A stretch of DNA of 64,000 bases from Bolinopsis microptera. Lineage: Eukaryota; Ctenophora; Tentaculata; Lobata; Bolinopsidae. How positions within the stretch are numbered: the stretch's first letter is position 1; each line of letters starts with the position of its first letter. Both the position numbers and the translations under genes were made by a program. Shown here piece by piece: positions 38,201 to 46,828 of the stretch. The notes under the pieces are model-generated. The model was not told the DNA's origin. It worked only from the letters and a program-made list of their open reading frames with translations, and searched no databases. Location of the stretch: NCBI RefSeq assembly GCF_026151205.1, contig NC_087081.1:2237246-2301245 (forward strand). Direction: 5' to 3'.

Positions 38201-40742
38201 TCACTACCAAACGTGGAAATAGAATTTTATTTTGTAACATACACATAAACTAAAAAGGAACAATCTAAACGTGATATAATTACTGAAGTCAGCCATGAAT
38301 GGCAACAAGATCGTAGGAAATAAGTTATTGGGTTTGGATGTATAAGGTGGCCAAACGTTGCTATGGTGTCAATGATAACGACTCCTTCGCTGCTCCGCAC
38401 TCACAGTTCACAAAACTCAACGTTGTAACCCAATAACATGTGTTTTACAAGTGTTCGTCATTACAGGAAAATGTAATTTGATTTCTGCGGTATCGATAAT
38501 TTTTACGACCTGCTCGGTGTGTACCAGTTCACTTTCAGATCACTCACGTATGGTTTTATTTCACCCCCAGCTGCAGATAACACTTTTAGTTTTACAGGAC
38601 TGTGACCACATGACATGAGGTTCATAATTTCAACATGTTAATGAATGATTTTTGGGGAGTTTTTATCCGTTGCTACCTAGATTCATTCACCACCAAAATT
38701 AATTTCAAGTTCCAACTCAGCTACCTTCCGGCCACTCCCATATTTTTCCCTGATGGTGCCTCTCCCTAAGATTGAACAAATTAGATGATTTTCTTTTTAG
38801 AGGATACGCCGGTAAAATCTCTAAAAAAGTGTGTTTCTAGAGCAAACGCGCAGTTTTTCTAGTAGTACTAGTAGTACCGTAGTTAAGTTTTTCCAAATTG
38901 TCCCACATTTGGCGCCCCCCCCCCCCCCCCCCCTAAAATATTGTATTAAATATAACTAAATAATTTACACAATGTCAATACGGTGCCCAGCCCCATGTCT
39001 GAGCGGCTCTCCTCAAAAAAACTTTTTCTCTTCATCGGACCAGAAAATTAAAATCAAAACACGGGTCTTATAAAATCAAAAAAATACTAAATAATGTTAA
39101 AGAGATAATATCAAATTAACTGTCGCAAAAAATGGTATAAGTATACATACAATATAATTGATTTTATTGACACATTGGTTTAAAACCAAAAAACAGAAAA
39201 TGAATACTCAAAAAAATATGCAAAAAAGACATAGCCACTAGAAATAGCCTAACCAGGCTATAACTGATCATACAAATTGAAATAGTTCTTCAACTTATCC
39301 TTAAAAGACACAATATTATCGATAACATAAAAACACAACTGTTGGGAATTTCTAATTTTTACCACATTACTTCATACTTCATGTATAATTTTGTAAAACT
39401 ATATGTTCTGATCAAGTTGCAGATCATTTGCCATGCAAAGATTCGATGTGCATAAATTCTCGAGTTTATAACTCTTAGAGGTTACACCTCACGTTACCAC
39501 CAGCTTCAATAACCCTTTTAATTGGTCCATCAAAATAAGCAGATTGCTCTTCACTCAAATATTCGGCCCACCCTCCAAACTGACCTTTTCGTACCAATCC
39601 TGTCTTCGAACCTTCAGTAGCCCAAGAGTAGTTCAGATTGCTGCTCTTTTGCATGTGCTTAAACCCACCCTGTTTGAGAGTCTCGGCAATTCTTTCCTCG
39701 TCCACAGATAGACCCAGAAATTCTACCATTTTTCTTAATTCCCTTTCAGTGTCTTCCCTCAGATCTTCATAAGTTACAAACAGGATGTTTTTTCTAGCTG
39801 ACTGTTCGAGCCATTCTATATTGTGATCTTCCCACATTCCAAATTCGGCCACATCTTTTTTGGTGTAAATCTGATCAAAATACTCATTGAATGTCATCTC
39901 AGCACATATTTTACCATAGATTTTCTCCAGAGTTTTCATGTGATGAAAGTATGACACGGCTTGGTCTTTAGGATTTCTGGAGCAGTAAATAAAACGAGCT
40001 GTATCCCTCAACTTCTCCGGCATCCAGCTCCAGTAATCATGAGTCTTGAACACTCGGGGTCCCTTCATATTCTCAATATCCTCCAACTTTACTGACCATG
40101 AATCCTGTAACCAAGGAACTGTCTCAGTAATCCGGACTATGGGTCCGTTGGGGCAACCCACAAGATTGTACACCATGTTTTGGAGCCAAGTGGTGCCACT
40201 TTTGGCGAATGTGGACACCACAATGTCGTCAGGTCGAGGTGTAAAAGCCTCAGTGTGGAGAGCAGCATATCTTTCAGGTGGGCAGAATGGAGGCACTGCA
40301 ATGTTGTTATAAACTTGGTTTGGGAATATGTCGTGCTTTCCAAAAGGGGGAGGATCATTCATAACTCTTTAATTTTTGTAGTTTTACAGATGTTGGATCG
40401 AATATGATATCAACTTATCGAGCTTTCTGTAATATTTTAGAATGAACTTTTCAGAAATTAAATTGCAATGCAAATTTACAATCTTACCATATTAATATAT
40501 AAAGCGAGACAGTATAATATGTATATATATACATAATTCGAACAATTGAAACAAATCAAATTGGCGGGCAAACGATCCGTTTCATGATATGTATAAAACA
40601 ATACCAATATATATATATTTATACAGTTTTAATACTTTCAACACTACTATATAACAAATAATTTGAGGATGACTGTAAAGGTACATTTTACCGACATTTG
40701 AATTCAAGGCGTTGTTTTACTGACAGTTGTGGCTGACTGACA

Positions 40743-40782
<40 letters not shown>

Positions 40783-43700
40783 CATGGCTGGACTTCTACA
40801 CAATAAAAAAAAGCGGTTGTGATTAGATCTTCGAAAGTCTTTGCATCGTTTATTTACATCAATTCTGAGAAATTATATCATTAAAGTAACTACAACAAAT
40901 ACGAATCATATACAATTGAGAATAAATACAAACTAAAAGCAGTGGGAAAATCTGATGAACTGAAATTTAAAAAAGAAACTGAAAGCCGTTAAAAATGTAC
41001 TCTTATCTTATCTCTTATCTAAATACTGATAACTGATTCTCGGAAAATTACTTAAAATCACAACAAAAACCTGTAAAATTTATACTTAAGTAAAAAATGT
41101 AATATGCACGTCTCTGGAATAATGGTATAACTAAATAAAATCTACAAAATATACTAAAACTAAAACTAAGCTCCGGCAGATTTAAAAAGTAGATGGTTAC
41201 TATCAAGGGTGTTCATACCCCCAAACCGTTCAAGGGTTTTCAATTGGGTCTGGTAGAACCCCTCTCTAGCTTCCATAGCCTTTTCTTTGTCTGCTTTACT
41301 AATATTAGGCTCAAATACTAAAGCGTCTACTATAATGACAGAAAGGTGCTTACTAAGTGAGGAATTATAGCAGGCTATGGTACTAAAATCTAAATCATGA
41401 TCAATATCTAAAAAATGGTTAACTAATTTACAACTTCTTATACCTTTCTTTATGTGACTCTTTTGGTTAGAGAATCTCTTAGGGAGATTTGAGGTAGTAT
41501 AACCGACATACGACTGTTTACAAGTCTTACACTCCATTAAATAAATGAGGTTATAACTCTGACAAGATATATACTTAGTTATAGGGAAAACTTGTTTAGA
41601 ATATATATATATATAATATATCCATAGACACAGTGTTTCGTCCTATTAGGACTCATCAGTATGGCTCAAATCATCAGGGTTGGTTTTGCTGATGGCGGGT
41701 ATCGATCCAGCAACGTTACGATTACTGGCCCGGAACCACGCCACTGAGCCACTAAGCCATTAATGATTAGGGAATTACATAGGTACCAGACTGCTCTACA
41801 AACTCAATACGAGTTAGGAGCTTTGCATTTAAGCTGAGCGGTATAGATCTATTCATTCCCTAGAGTGCTCAAGCTTAGTAAACTAGGCGAGCATATTTAT
41901 CCATAGACACAGTTTTTCGTTTTATTGGGACTCATCAGTATGGCTCAAATCATCAGGGTTGGTTTTGCTGATGGCGGGTATCGATATATATTATATATGT
42001 ATATATATCCGTATCATTTTACTGACACCACGGCATCAACTTTAACACGACTTCCCGCAAAAACTGTAAAAGATATACAACTTAAACTTTTTTGACTGGT
42101 TCAAATGCTTTAGATTTAATGGCCTTCAAATCAGCATGAAAAAATAAAAATAGGCCAAGGAATAAGAATTTTAGTGCCCAAAATATGGACCCCAAGTGGT
42201 GTCAAAAAAGCGAATTAAATAGGTACTAATTATTTAAGTCTCTTGAGTCTTGACAGTGACACCACTTTAGAGTTAGACGGGTTCCTGCTAGTAATAATTA
42301 CGCAGCAGTGCTGCGGCAGCACTCAAAGTTCAAACTAAAACATCGTATGAAGTGTTAAAAGTAAGATAAACTAAAAACCTTGTAAAAAGAACAATTAAAA
42401 AAATAAATCGTTACCTTCACTACCAAACGTGGAAATAGAATTGTATTTTGTAACATACACATAAACTAGAAAGGAAAAATCTAAACGTGATATAACTGGA
42501 GTCAGCCAAAGGCAACAAGATCGTAGGAAATAAGTTATTGGGTTTGGATGTATAAGGTGGCCAAACGTTGCTATGGTGTCAATGATAAAGACTCCTTCGC
42601 TGCTCCGCACTCACAGTTCACAAAACTCAACGTTGTAACCCAATAACATGTGTTTTACAAGTGTTCGTCATTATATTGTATATATATTACAGGAAAATGT
42701 AATTTGATTTCTGCGGTATCGATAATTTTTACGACCTGCTAGGTGTGTAGTGTGTACCAGTTCACTTTCAGATCACTCACGTAGGGTTTTATTTCACCCC
42801 CAGCTGCAGATAACACTTTTAGTTTTACAGGACGGTGACCACATGACAGGTTCATAATTTCAACATGTTAATGAATAATTTTTGGGGAGTCTTTATCCGT
42901 TGCTACCTAGATTCATTCACCACAAAAATTAATTTCAAGTTCCAACTCAGCTTATACCTTCCGGCCACTCCCATATTTTGCCTGTTGGCGCCTCTCCCTA
43001 AGATTGAACAAATTAGATGATTTTCTTTTTAGAGGATACGCCGGTAAAATCTCTAAAAAAGTGTGTTTCTAGAGATAAATATCAGATTAACTGTCGCAAA
43101 AAATGGTATACGTAAGTATACATACAATATAATTGATTTTATTGACACATTGGTTTAAAACCAAAAAACAAAAAATGGATACTCAAAAAAATATCCAAAA
43201 AAAGACATAGCCACTAGAAATAGCCTAACCAGGCTATAACTGATCATACAAATTGAAATAGTTCTTCAACTTACCCTTAAAAGACACAATATTATCGATA
43301 ACATAAAAACACAACTGTTGGGAATTTTTAATTTATACCACATTACTTCATACTTCATGTATAATTTTGTAAAACAATATGTTCTGATCAAGTTGCAGAT
43401 CATTTGCCATGCAAAGATTCGATGTACATAAATTCTCGAGTTTATAACTCTTAGAGGTTACACCTCACGTTACCACCAGCTTCAATAACCCTTTTAATTG
43501 GTCCATCAAAATAAGCAGATTGCTTTTCTCTCAAATATTCGGCCCACCCTCCAACCTGACCTTTTCGTACCAATCCTGTCTTCGAACCTTCAGTAGCCCA
43601 AGAGTAGTTCAGATTGCTGCTCTTTTGCATGTGCTTAAACCCACCCTGTTTGAGAGTCTCGGCAATTATTTCCTCGTCCACAGATAGACCCAGAAATTCT

Positions 43701-45983
43701 ATCATTTTTCTTAACTCCCTTTCAGTGTCTTCCCTCAGATCTTCATAAGTTACAAACAGGATGTTTTTTCTAGCTGACTGTTCGAGCCATTCTATATTGT
43801 GATCTTCCCACATACCAAATTCGGCCACATCTTTTTTGGTGTAAATCTGATCAAAATACTCATTGAATGTCATCTCAGCACATATTTTACCATAGATTTT
43901 CTCCAGAGTTTTCATGTGATGAAAGTATGACACGGCTTGGTCTTTAGGATTTCTGGAGCAGTAAATAAAACGAGCTGTATCCCTCAACTTCTCCGGCATC
44001 CAGCTCCAGTAATCATGAGTCTTGAACACTCGGGGTCCCTTCATCTTCTCAATATCCTCCAACTTTACTGACCATGAATCCTGTAACCAAGGAACTGTCT
44101 CAGTAATCCGGACTATGGGTCCGTTGGGGCAACCCACAAGATTGTACACCATGTTTTGGAGCCAAGTGGTGCCACTTTTGGCGAATGTGGACACCACAAT
44201 GTCGTCAGGTCGAGGTGTAAAAGCCTCAGTATGGAGAGCAGCACATCTTTCAGGTGGGCAGTTTGGAGGCACTGCAATGTTGTTATAAACTTGGTTTGGG
44301 AATATGTCGTGCTTTCCGAAAGGGGGAGGACCATTCATAACTCTTTAATTTTTGTAGTTTTGCAGGTGTTGGATCGAATGTCGAGCTTTCTGTAATATTT
44401 GAGAGTAACATCTTAAAGAACCTTTTAGAAATAAAATTGCAATTTGCAATACATATTTATAATACTATTTATTAACGCAGCAGTAATACGGCAGCACTAT
44501 TCAAAGTTCAAACTGAAATATCGTCAAAAGCAGAATAAACCAAGGACCTTGTAAGAAGAAAAAGTTTTTTTCTAGATATCTAAATCAGATTATGCATAAT
44601 CGGTATTATTTCTCATAAACACGATCACGTAGGAATATGCTACGCGTTTCCAAACAATAACACTGAAAACTTGATTATATGATTCAATTTGTATCCTATT
44701 TCTCCTCTTAAAGTTAATTTCACGTCCTACCCATAGAATTTATATTCCTTACATTTTTATTACAAATATATGGTACTTTTCGAAGCTGTAATTTCCGGGT
44801 GCCGGGGACGTGCCCACCAAAATTTTTCTAAATCTCTCAAAGTAGCTCAGGGTTGAGTCTACACAGTGTCGCCACTTGCCGATGCCAGTTGATGCGAGAA
44901 GACACTGATGTAAGTGGGAAGTTATGTCTAAGAAACAGCGTGTGGTTCGGGTGCCGGTTGAACGCATGTAAAAGGGAGGGTATATCCGTATTTCGCTGCT
45001 AGTGATGCAGTCCTTGGCCCGGTAGCTAAGGCTTCCCCGTTTCTTGCTCATCTGGCTCCGATGGGCTTGTGACCTCTGCGGGGGTCAAGTGCAGGATGAG
45101 GGACATGGCCGACCAGGAGAAGGTTGTTTTTGGGAGATAGAGTAGGGTTGGTGTTGTGCCTTCGCAGTTTAACTGTATCTTTACCCCCTGAGTAGTGAGT
45201 ACCGATTGAACTTCCTAGGAACGGACTTAAACGAGGGTGTCTCAAAAATCTTGCAAGGATTTTCTTTTTCGATAACTTTGTATCCATTTGTCTAAACTTC
45301 ATTCTGTAAAAAGTTATTGGTAGTTTTAAGGTTTAATGGTGACTTCTGAATGTAATTCCAAATACTTACCATCCAGAATTCAGAGAATGCAGCACTAAGA
45401 CCGAGGTATGTTAAGAACAGTGTGACTAGAGATTCCACGCTGGATGACGACAGTTTCCACTTTTCGTAAGACATTTACATTCGCTCATCAATCTCTATTT
45501 TCTGAGGATTAATTACCATTTTAATGAAAAATTAGACTCGGGTGTTGTTTTTAAATGTCCCTCGTTTTAATAGGACTTTTATTTGATCATAATAATGCTG
45601 TAAATAACTGACGATTTTTCAGGAACAGCGAAGATAGCTACAGTAGACAGAAATCAACTGCTACACCACGACGGAACAAAGCTAGATCCACCACCAGGAG
45701 GAACCGCTCATCCACTGCGGAGAGCTTTGATTCAGTTACCAACTCTGCTGACAAAAACATGGACCAAATTAGCCAATCTGCTCGCCTTGATAAACTTAAC
45801 AAGGATTGGGATTGCCATAGCGGCAAGAATGGGATTGAAATTAAAACTTTTAAATCTAGTGATGATGGTAACTACAATCAAATGAACGCAGCGGACACCC
45901 CCAGTATTGATAAAATAATGTTAAGAATTTTTACGCCCTCCGATTCAGAATTATTTAAAGAAAATGTAATTAGTGCAGTTTGA
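29262..45983 (+). CDS. Rhodopsin-like seven-transmembrane receptor (orphan)
   Basis: Eleven exons, all phases matching: 29262-29373, 29638-29759, 30112-30216, 30389-30471, 30627-30745, 30851-30967, 31318-31496, 31665-31740, 32050-32147, 45377-45465, 45623-45983. The product is 486 residues. N-glycosylation sites NRT and NGS precede TM1 (about 27-53, with the class A Asn in CAGNIF). TM2 ends MAAVDA. TM3 is about 101-127, with IRG at the DRY position. TM4 is about 148-168, TM5 about 195-219 with LVPFLLTICGN, TM6 about 258-278. TM7 (306-322) has NSVVY in place of NPxxY. The tail (about 160 residues) is rich in Ser/Arg, suited to phosphorylation. I infer a class A GPCR; the ligand is unknown and the DRY/NPxxY motifs are degenerate. 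Intron 9 is 13.2 kb and contains three antisense sulfotransferase genes. The link across that intron rests on phase agreement only. Confidence 0.7.
29905..30098. repeat. 33-bp tandem repeat in receptor intron 2
   Basis: About six units built on TATGTCCCTAAACTACATCT plus TAAATATCCTTAT, ending 13 bp before exon 3 at 30112. The repeat therefore sits where the polypyrimidine tract and branch point of that exon should be. Confidence 0.85.
32160..32262. repeat. 17-bp tandem repeat
   Basis: About six copies of TTCATTAATCAATACAT just after receptor exon 9, at the left end of the large intron. Confidence 0.8.
32658..33545 (-). CDS. Cytosolic sulfotransferase, copy 1
   Basis: Intact single-exon ORF of 295 residues, the usual length of SULT1-type enzymes. 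These transfer sulfate from PAPS to hydroxyl or amino groups of small molecules in the cytosol. The PAPS 5' loop is TFAKSGTTW (Lys54). The catalytic base is His108 in FKTHDY. The 3'-phosphate site is CSRNPKDQAVSY (Arg129, Ser137). The C-terminal PAPS motif is RKGQVGG (Arg258-Gly260). No signal peptide or membrane segment. Differences from the other copies include Arg8, QVGGRAEYL at the RKG motif, and HMQKSNN. The gene lies antisense inside intron 9 of the receptor gene. The substrate cannot be predicted. High identity with copies 2 and 3 and lack of introns suggest a retrocopied ancestor followed by tandem duplication. Confidence 0.93.
   Translation of the reverse strand: MNGPPPFRKHDIFPNQVYNNIAVPPNCPPERYAALHTEAFTPRPDDIVVSTFAKSGTTWLQNMVYNLVGCPNGPIVRITETVPWLQDSWSVKLEDIEKMKGPRVFKTHDYWSWMPEKLRDTARFIYCSRNPKDQAVSYFHHMKTLEKIYGKICAEMTFNEYFDQIYTKKDVAEFGMWEDHNIEWLEQSARKNILFVTYEDLREDTERELRKMVEFLGLSVDEEIIAETLKQGGFEHMQKSNNLNYSWVTEGSKTGFVRKGQVGGRAEYLSEEQSAYFDGPIKRVIEAGGNVRCNL
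33546..34458. repeat. Upstream flank of sulfotransferase 1, duplicated sequence
   Basis: This flank is closely similar to the flank of copy 2 (40363-41165): 5' region, TA microsatellite, then sequence leading into a Penelope fragment. A 57-bp segment with TTGCTGTACTCCTACACATT occurs twice near 33960-34070. The promoter of sulfotransferase 1 presumably lies in 33546-33700. No other gene is seen. Confidence 0.7.
34459..35025 (-). mobile_element. Penelope-like element fragment A (GIY-YIG endonuclease, frameshifted)
   Basis: Minus-strand reading gives the C-terminal endonuclease of a Penelope-like retroelement: Cys knuckle CHACGKCYVCKQ, then NLIYLMECRTCKQSYVGYTT (GIY-YIG core), RFSNHK, then after a frame change KSHIKKGIRSCKL, EAREGFYQTQL, LERYGGMNTLDS and the stop at 34459. 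The first part (34715 upward) and the second part are in different frames because of a few extra bases near 34750; copy B at 41.2 kb lacks them. The reverse transcriptase is missing; the fragment starts at a TA microsatellite. A dead remnant. Confidence 0.85.
35165..35325 (-). mobile_element. tRNA-derived SINE
   Basis: Minus strand: ATGGCTTAGTGGCTCAGTTG contains an A box (TGGCTCAGTTGG), and GGTTCGATTCC about 50 nt later is a full B box; the ends of the tRNA-like part (35232-35313) pair as GGCT.AGTGGC with GCCACTAGCC. A tail of about 65 nt with a GAGCGTC/GACGCTC hairpin follows. Its head is similar to the tRNA-like part of the ribozyme units at 36.5 and 41.7 kb. Confidence 0.75.
35457..35808 (-). 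mobile_element. Penelope-like element fragment C (second family)
   Basis: Minus-strand open frame of about 118 codons up to the stop TAA at 35457-35459. It reads as another GIY-YIG endonuclease C-terminus: VGSTVNNFKTRWQNHKSHIR, then KAVRSCEISCHF, ERESFWQNQLMTL and FGGLN. The sequence differs clearly from fragments A and B, so it comes from a different Penelope lineage. It is truncated at a TA microsatellite. No counterpart is seen in the copy 2 segment. Confidence 0.8.
35809..36454. other. No gene recognised
   Basis: AT-rich sequence between Penelope fragment C and the ribozyme unit. It includes TA microsatellites and a short palindrome (CAGCAGATTTATAAATCTGC, near 36050). The segment GTTGTGGCTGACT near 33905 recurs here inverted (near 36340), so part of the 33.9-kb flank is repeated in reverse at 36330-36450. 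Confidence 0.5.
36455..36497 (-). ncRNA. Hammerhead ribozyme HHR1 (type I), apparently intact
   Basis: Read on the minus strand: stem I CCATA, then core CTGATGAG, stem II GTCC/loop TAATA/GGAC, core GAAA, stem III ACA/loop CTG/TGT, cleavage triplet GTC, then stem I return strand TATGG. All invariant core positions are present (CUGAUGA, GAAA, C17) and stem I pairs perfectly over 5 bp. Predicted self-cleavage is between 36460 and 36459. Very short stem III is typical of Penelope and retrozyme hammerheads, which often work as dimers. Confidence 0.88.
36733..36782 (-). ncRNA. Hammerhead ribozyme HHR2, stem I altered by a 7-nt duplication
   Basis: Same core as HHR1 (CTGATGAG, stem II GTCC/GGAC, GAAA, GTC) but the 5' strand carries a duplication of ATACTGA, which separates CCATA from the core. 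Stem I can still form about 3 bp (ATA/TAT), so activity is probably weakened. The predicted cleavage site at 36738/36737 is 278 nt from that of HHR1. Confidence 0.75.
36850..37140. repeat. Dispersed about 290-bp repeat (family D), copy 1
   Basis: Starts near TATCCGTATCATTTTACTGA and ends near GGGTTCCTGCTAGT. It is also at about 42000-42300 (same duplicated segment) and about 46400-46690 (independent copy). ACTGACACCA near one end and TGACACCA in reverse near the other suggest imperfect terminal inverted repeats. Non-coding; probably a MITE-like element. Confidence 0.65.
37214..38162. mobile_element. Palindromic insertion with 11-bp target-site duplication
   Basis: 37226-38121 is a near-perfect palindrome (arms about 448 bp, axis at 37673/37674 in CCGACTGCAGTCGG, at least one mismatch noted). 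It is followed by about 30 unpaired bases. The insertion is flanked by AAACTAAAAAC at 37214-37224 and 38152-38162. The paralogous segment at 42368-42378 has this 11-mer once and no insert: an empty site. Each arm contains GGCATGTAGCCGAAACGTCG, resembling the 3' half of a hammerhead (stem II, GAAA, ACGTC) with a decayed 5' core. I infer two head-to-head copies of a retroelement end; no coding sequence is seen. Confidence 0.85.
38163..39474. repeat. Duplicated intergenic segment 3' of sulfotransferase 2
   Basis: Closely similar to 42379-43450 beside copy 3, apart from small indels. A C-run of about 19 bases lies near 38916. Sequence 38940-39110 has no counterpart in the copy 3 segment. No gene is seen; annotated as part of the tandem duplication. 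Confidence 0.75.
39475..40362 (-). CDS. Cytosolic sulfotransferase, copy 2
   Basis: Intact single-exon ORF of 295 residues, nearly identical to copies 1 and 3. All PAPS-binding and catalytic motifs are kept: KSGTTW (Lys54), His108, CSRNPKD with Ser137, RKG at 258-260. Copy-specific changes include Asp3, Phe26 (Asn in the others), Asn98, RIAETL for IIAETL and QFGGWAEYL after RKG. Changes sit near the N-terminus and the RKG loop and leave the catalytic residues alone. The gene starts 6,817 bp from copy 1 and 3,976 bp from copy 3. Antisense to, and inside, the receptor gene intron. Cytosolic PAPS-dependent sulfation is inferred from the family; the acceptor is unknown. Confidence 0.93.
   Translation of the reverse strand: MNDPPPFGKHDIFPNQVYNNIAVPPFCPPERYAALHTEAFTPRPDDIVVSTFAKSGTTWLQNMVYNLVGCPNGPIVRITETVPWLQDSWSVKLEDIENMKGPRVFKTHDYWSWMPEKLRDTARFIYCSRNPKDQAVSYFHHMKTLEKIYGKICAEMTFNEYFDQIYTKKDVAEFGMWEDHNIEWLEQSARKNILFVTYEDLREDTERELRKMVEFLGLSVDEERIAETLKQGGFKHMQKSSNLNYSWATEGSKTGLVRKGQFGGWAEYLSEEQSAYFDGPIKRVIEAGGNVRCNL
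40363..41165. repeat. Upstream flank of sulfotransferase 2, duplicated sequence
   Basis: Same order as 33546-34458: promoter region, then a (TA)n microsatellite at about 40745-40782, then AT-rich sequence leading to a Penelope fragment. No separate gene is seen. Confidence 0.7.
41166..41600 (-). mobile_element. Penelope-like element fragment B (GIY-YIG endonuclease, open frame)
   Basis: Homologous to fragment A but without the frameshift. The open frame 41537-41166 reads MECKTCKQSYVGYTTSNLPK, RFSNQKSHIKK, EAREGFYQTQL, FGGMNTLDS to the stop. The sequence continues upstream in the same frame to a TA microsatellite near 41600, where the element is cut off. The reverse transcriptase domain is absent. 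Only about 20 bp separate it from ribozyme HHR3, upstream in the same sense, so the order is pLTR-like unit then endonuclease. Confidence 0.85.
41622..41664 (-). ncRNA. Hammerhead ribozyme HHR3 (type I), apparently intact
   Basis: Identical in core and stems to HHR1: CCATA/TATGG stem I, CTGATGAG, stem II GTCC/GGAC with TAATA loop, GAAA, three-pair stem III, GTC. Predicted cleavage is between 41627 and 41626. Confidence 0.88.
41901..41943 (-). pseudogene. Hammerhead ribozyme HHR4, decayed
   Basis: CTGATGAG, GAAA and stem I are kept, but stem II is broken (GTCC against AAAC, with the 3' strand GGAC lost) and stem III loses pairs (AAC for CAC). It is probably inactive. Position and orientation match HHR2 of segment 1. 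Confidence 0.75.
42000..42300. repeat. Dispersed repeat family D, copy 2
   Basis: Second copy of the repeat at 36850-37140, in the same place relative to the ribozyme unit, so it was carried along by segment duplication. Confidence 0.65.
42301..43450. repeat. Duplicated intergenic segment 3' of sulfotransferase 3
   Basis: Parallels 37140-37224 plus 38152-39474 without the palindromic insertion. The 11-mer AAACTAAAAAC at 42368-42378 marks the empty site. No gene is seen. Confidence 0.75.
43451..44338 (-). CDS. Cytosolic sulfotransferase, copy 3
   Basis: Intact single-exon ORF of 295 residues. Same motifs as the other copies (Lys54 loop, His108, Arg129/Ser137, RKG 258-260). Copy-specific residues include Cys32 (Tyr in the others), KMIEFLGLS and YLREKQ near the C-terminus; it has Asn26 and QVGGWAEYL. 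It shares some states with copy 1 and others with copy 2, as expected after unequal crossing-over or gene conversion. Its upstream flank stays alike only to about 44380, so the duplication unit ends there. Antisense inside receptor intron 9. Confidence 0.93.
   Translation of the reverse strand: MNGPPPFGKHDIFPNQVYNNIAVPPNCPPERCAALHTEAFTPRPDDIVVSTFAKSGTTWLQNMVYNLVGCPNGPIVRITETVPWLQDSWSVKLEDIEKMKGPRVFKTHDYWSWMPEKLRDTARFIYCSRNPKDQAVSYFHHMKTLEKIYGKICAEMTFNEYFDQIYTKKDVAEFGMWEDHNIEWLEQSARKNILFVTYEDLREDTERELRKMIEFLGLSVDEEIIAETLKQGGFKHMQKSSNLNYSWATEGSKTGLVRKGQVGGWAEYLREKQSAYFDGPIKRVIEAGGNVRCNL
44400..45376. other. Intron remainder with an unclassified higher-GC insert
   Basis: 44470-44560 repeats the GCAGCAGT/CGGCAGCACT sequence that follows family D elsewhere. 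44790-45250 is clearly richer in G and C than its surroundings and has the look of an inserted element. I could not identify domains in any frame or terminal repeats. It ends about 125 bp before receptor exon 10. Confidence 0.4.
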
Positions 45984-46395
45984 TGAACACTCGTAATGAC
46001 GGTAATCAGATGATTGTATTTTAATGACTTTTAAAACAGATTAATCAAATCTTGCTGCAATTGAGATCAGAGTGTAGGTATAAAAATATAATTTCCGTGA
46101 TTTCTGTAGGCATATTTAACTAAGATCGTTCATCGTAATTAAATTTTCGTGGAAATGATTAAGATTTGATTTAAATTTCTTACTGTAGGGCCTGTCGTGA
46201 TATCATGGATCGCTTAGGTTCCACCAGGATCTGGTAGTCCTCATAATTCTGCAGCCTCTATGTATCGTCATCTCGCACAACTCCGAAAAACCATTGTGAG
46301 TTTATAGCATGTGAAAATTTGCAGCCTTCCAGACATTGATTGGGTTAACGAATTGTCGTACGTCACCTCAAGATCGGGTGACTATATATAAAGCG
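45984..46395. other. Receptor 3' flank, no further gene
   Basis: Sequence after the receptor stop codon, presumably including its 3' UTR. No exon or element is recognised. Confidence 0.4.
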
Positions 46396-46690
46396 AGACG
46401 ATAGTTATCCGTGCCATTTTACTGACACCACGGCATCAAATTTAACGCAAATTTCCGCAAAAACCATAAAAGATATACAACTGAAACTTTTTTGACTGGG
46501 TCAAATGCTTTAATAGCCACCAAATCAACATAAAAAATAAAAAATTTGCCAAGAAATAGGAGTTTTAGAGCCCAAAATTTGGTACCCAAAGTGGTGTCAA
46601 AAACGCGAATTAAATAGCTATAGGTAATAATTATTTTAGTCTCTTGGGTCTTGACACCATTTTAGGGTTCTACGGCGGGTTCCTGCTAGT
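46396..46690. repeat. Dispersed repeat family D, copy 3
   Basis: Independent, more diverged copy of the repeat at 36850 and 42000, from CCGTGCCATTTTACTGACAC to GGCGGGTTCCTGCTAGT. It lies outside the sulfotransferase duplication and shows that family D is mobile. Confidence 0.65.
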
Positions 46691-46700
46691 TATATTAAAT

Positions 46701-46828
46701 ACTGACAGTTGGATAATATCCGGTTGGAGGACAAGGACAAATGAAACAGGAAGTTAGGAATGTACTATAGGCAAATTGTTTTTGATTTGTCCTTGTCTCT
46801 TCCAACCGGATATTATCCAACTATCAGT
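46701..46828. mobile_element. Hairpin MITE, 128 bp
   Basis: Inverted ends of about 40 bp (ACTGACAGTTGGATAATATC, then CGGTTGGA and ACAAGGACAAAT) surround about 45 bp. No clear target duplication is seen and there is no coding capacity. Confidence 0.75.

Larger units (their letters stand above)
41622..41943 (-). mobile_element. Tandem hammerhead unit, segment 2
   Basis: Duplicate of the 36.5-kb unit: hammerheads at both ends, 279 nt between cleavage sites, the same tRNA-like stretch inside (A box TGGCTCAGTGG, B-like box GGATCGATACC), and a restart of the unit that breaks at a TA microsatellite near 41988. The A box here matches the consensus better than in segment 1. Confidence 0.75.

Noticed and set aside
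38912-38936. Long C-run as a biological feature
   Set aside because: A homopolymer of about 19 C is length-unstable and error-prone in sequencing; nothing else marks it.
44749-45302. Gene in the higher-GC insert right of sulfotransferase 3
   Set aside because: ORFs of 84-100 codons show no domain or splice support, and the sequence looks like an unidentified repeat.
45292-45474. Minus-strand ORF beginning MSYEKWKL with a donor-like GTAAGT
   Set aside because: The plus strand here has an acceptor, an 89-bp open exon and a donor whose phases (0 to 2) exactly bridge receptor exons 9 and 11, which explains the sequence better.
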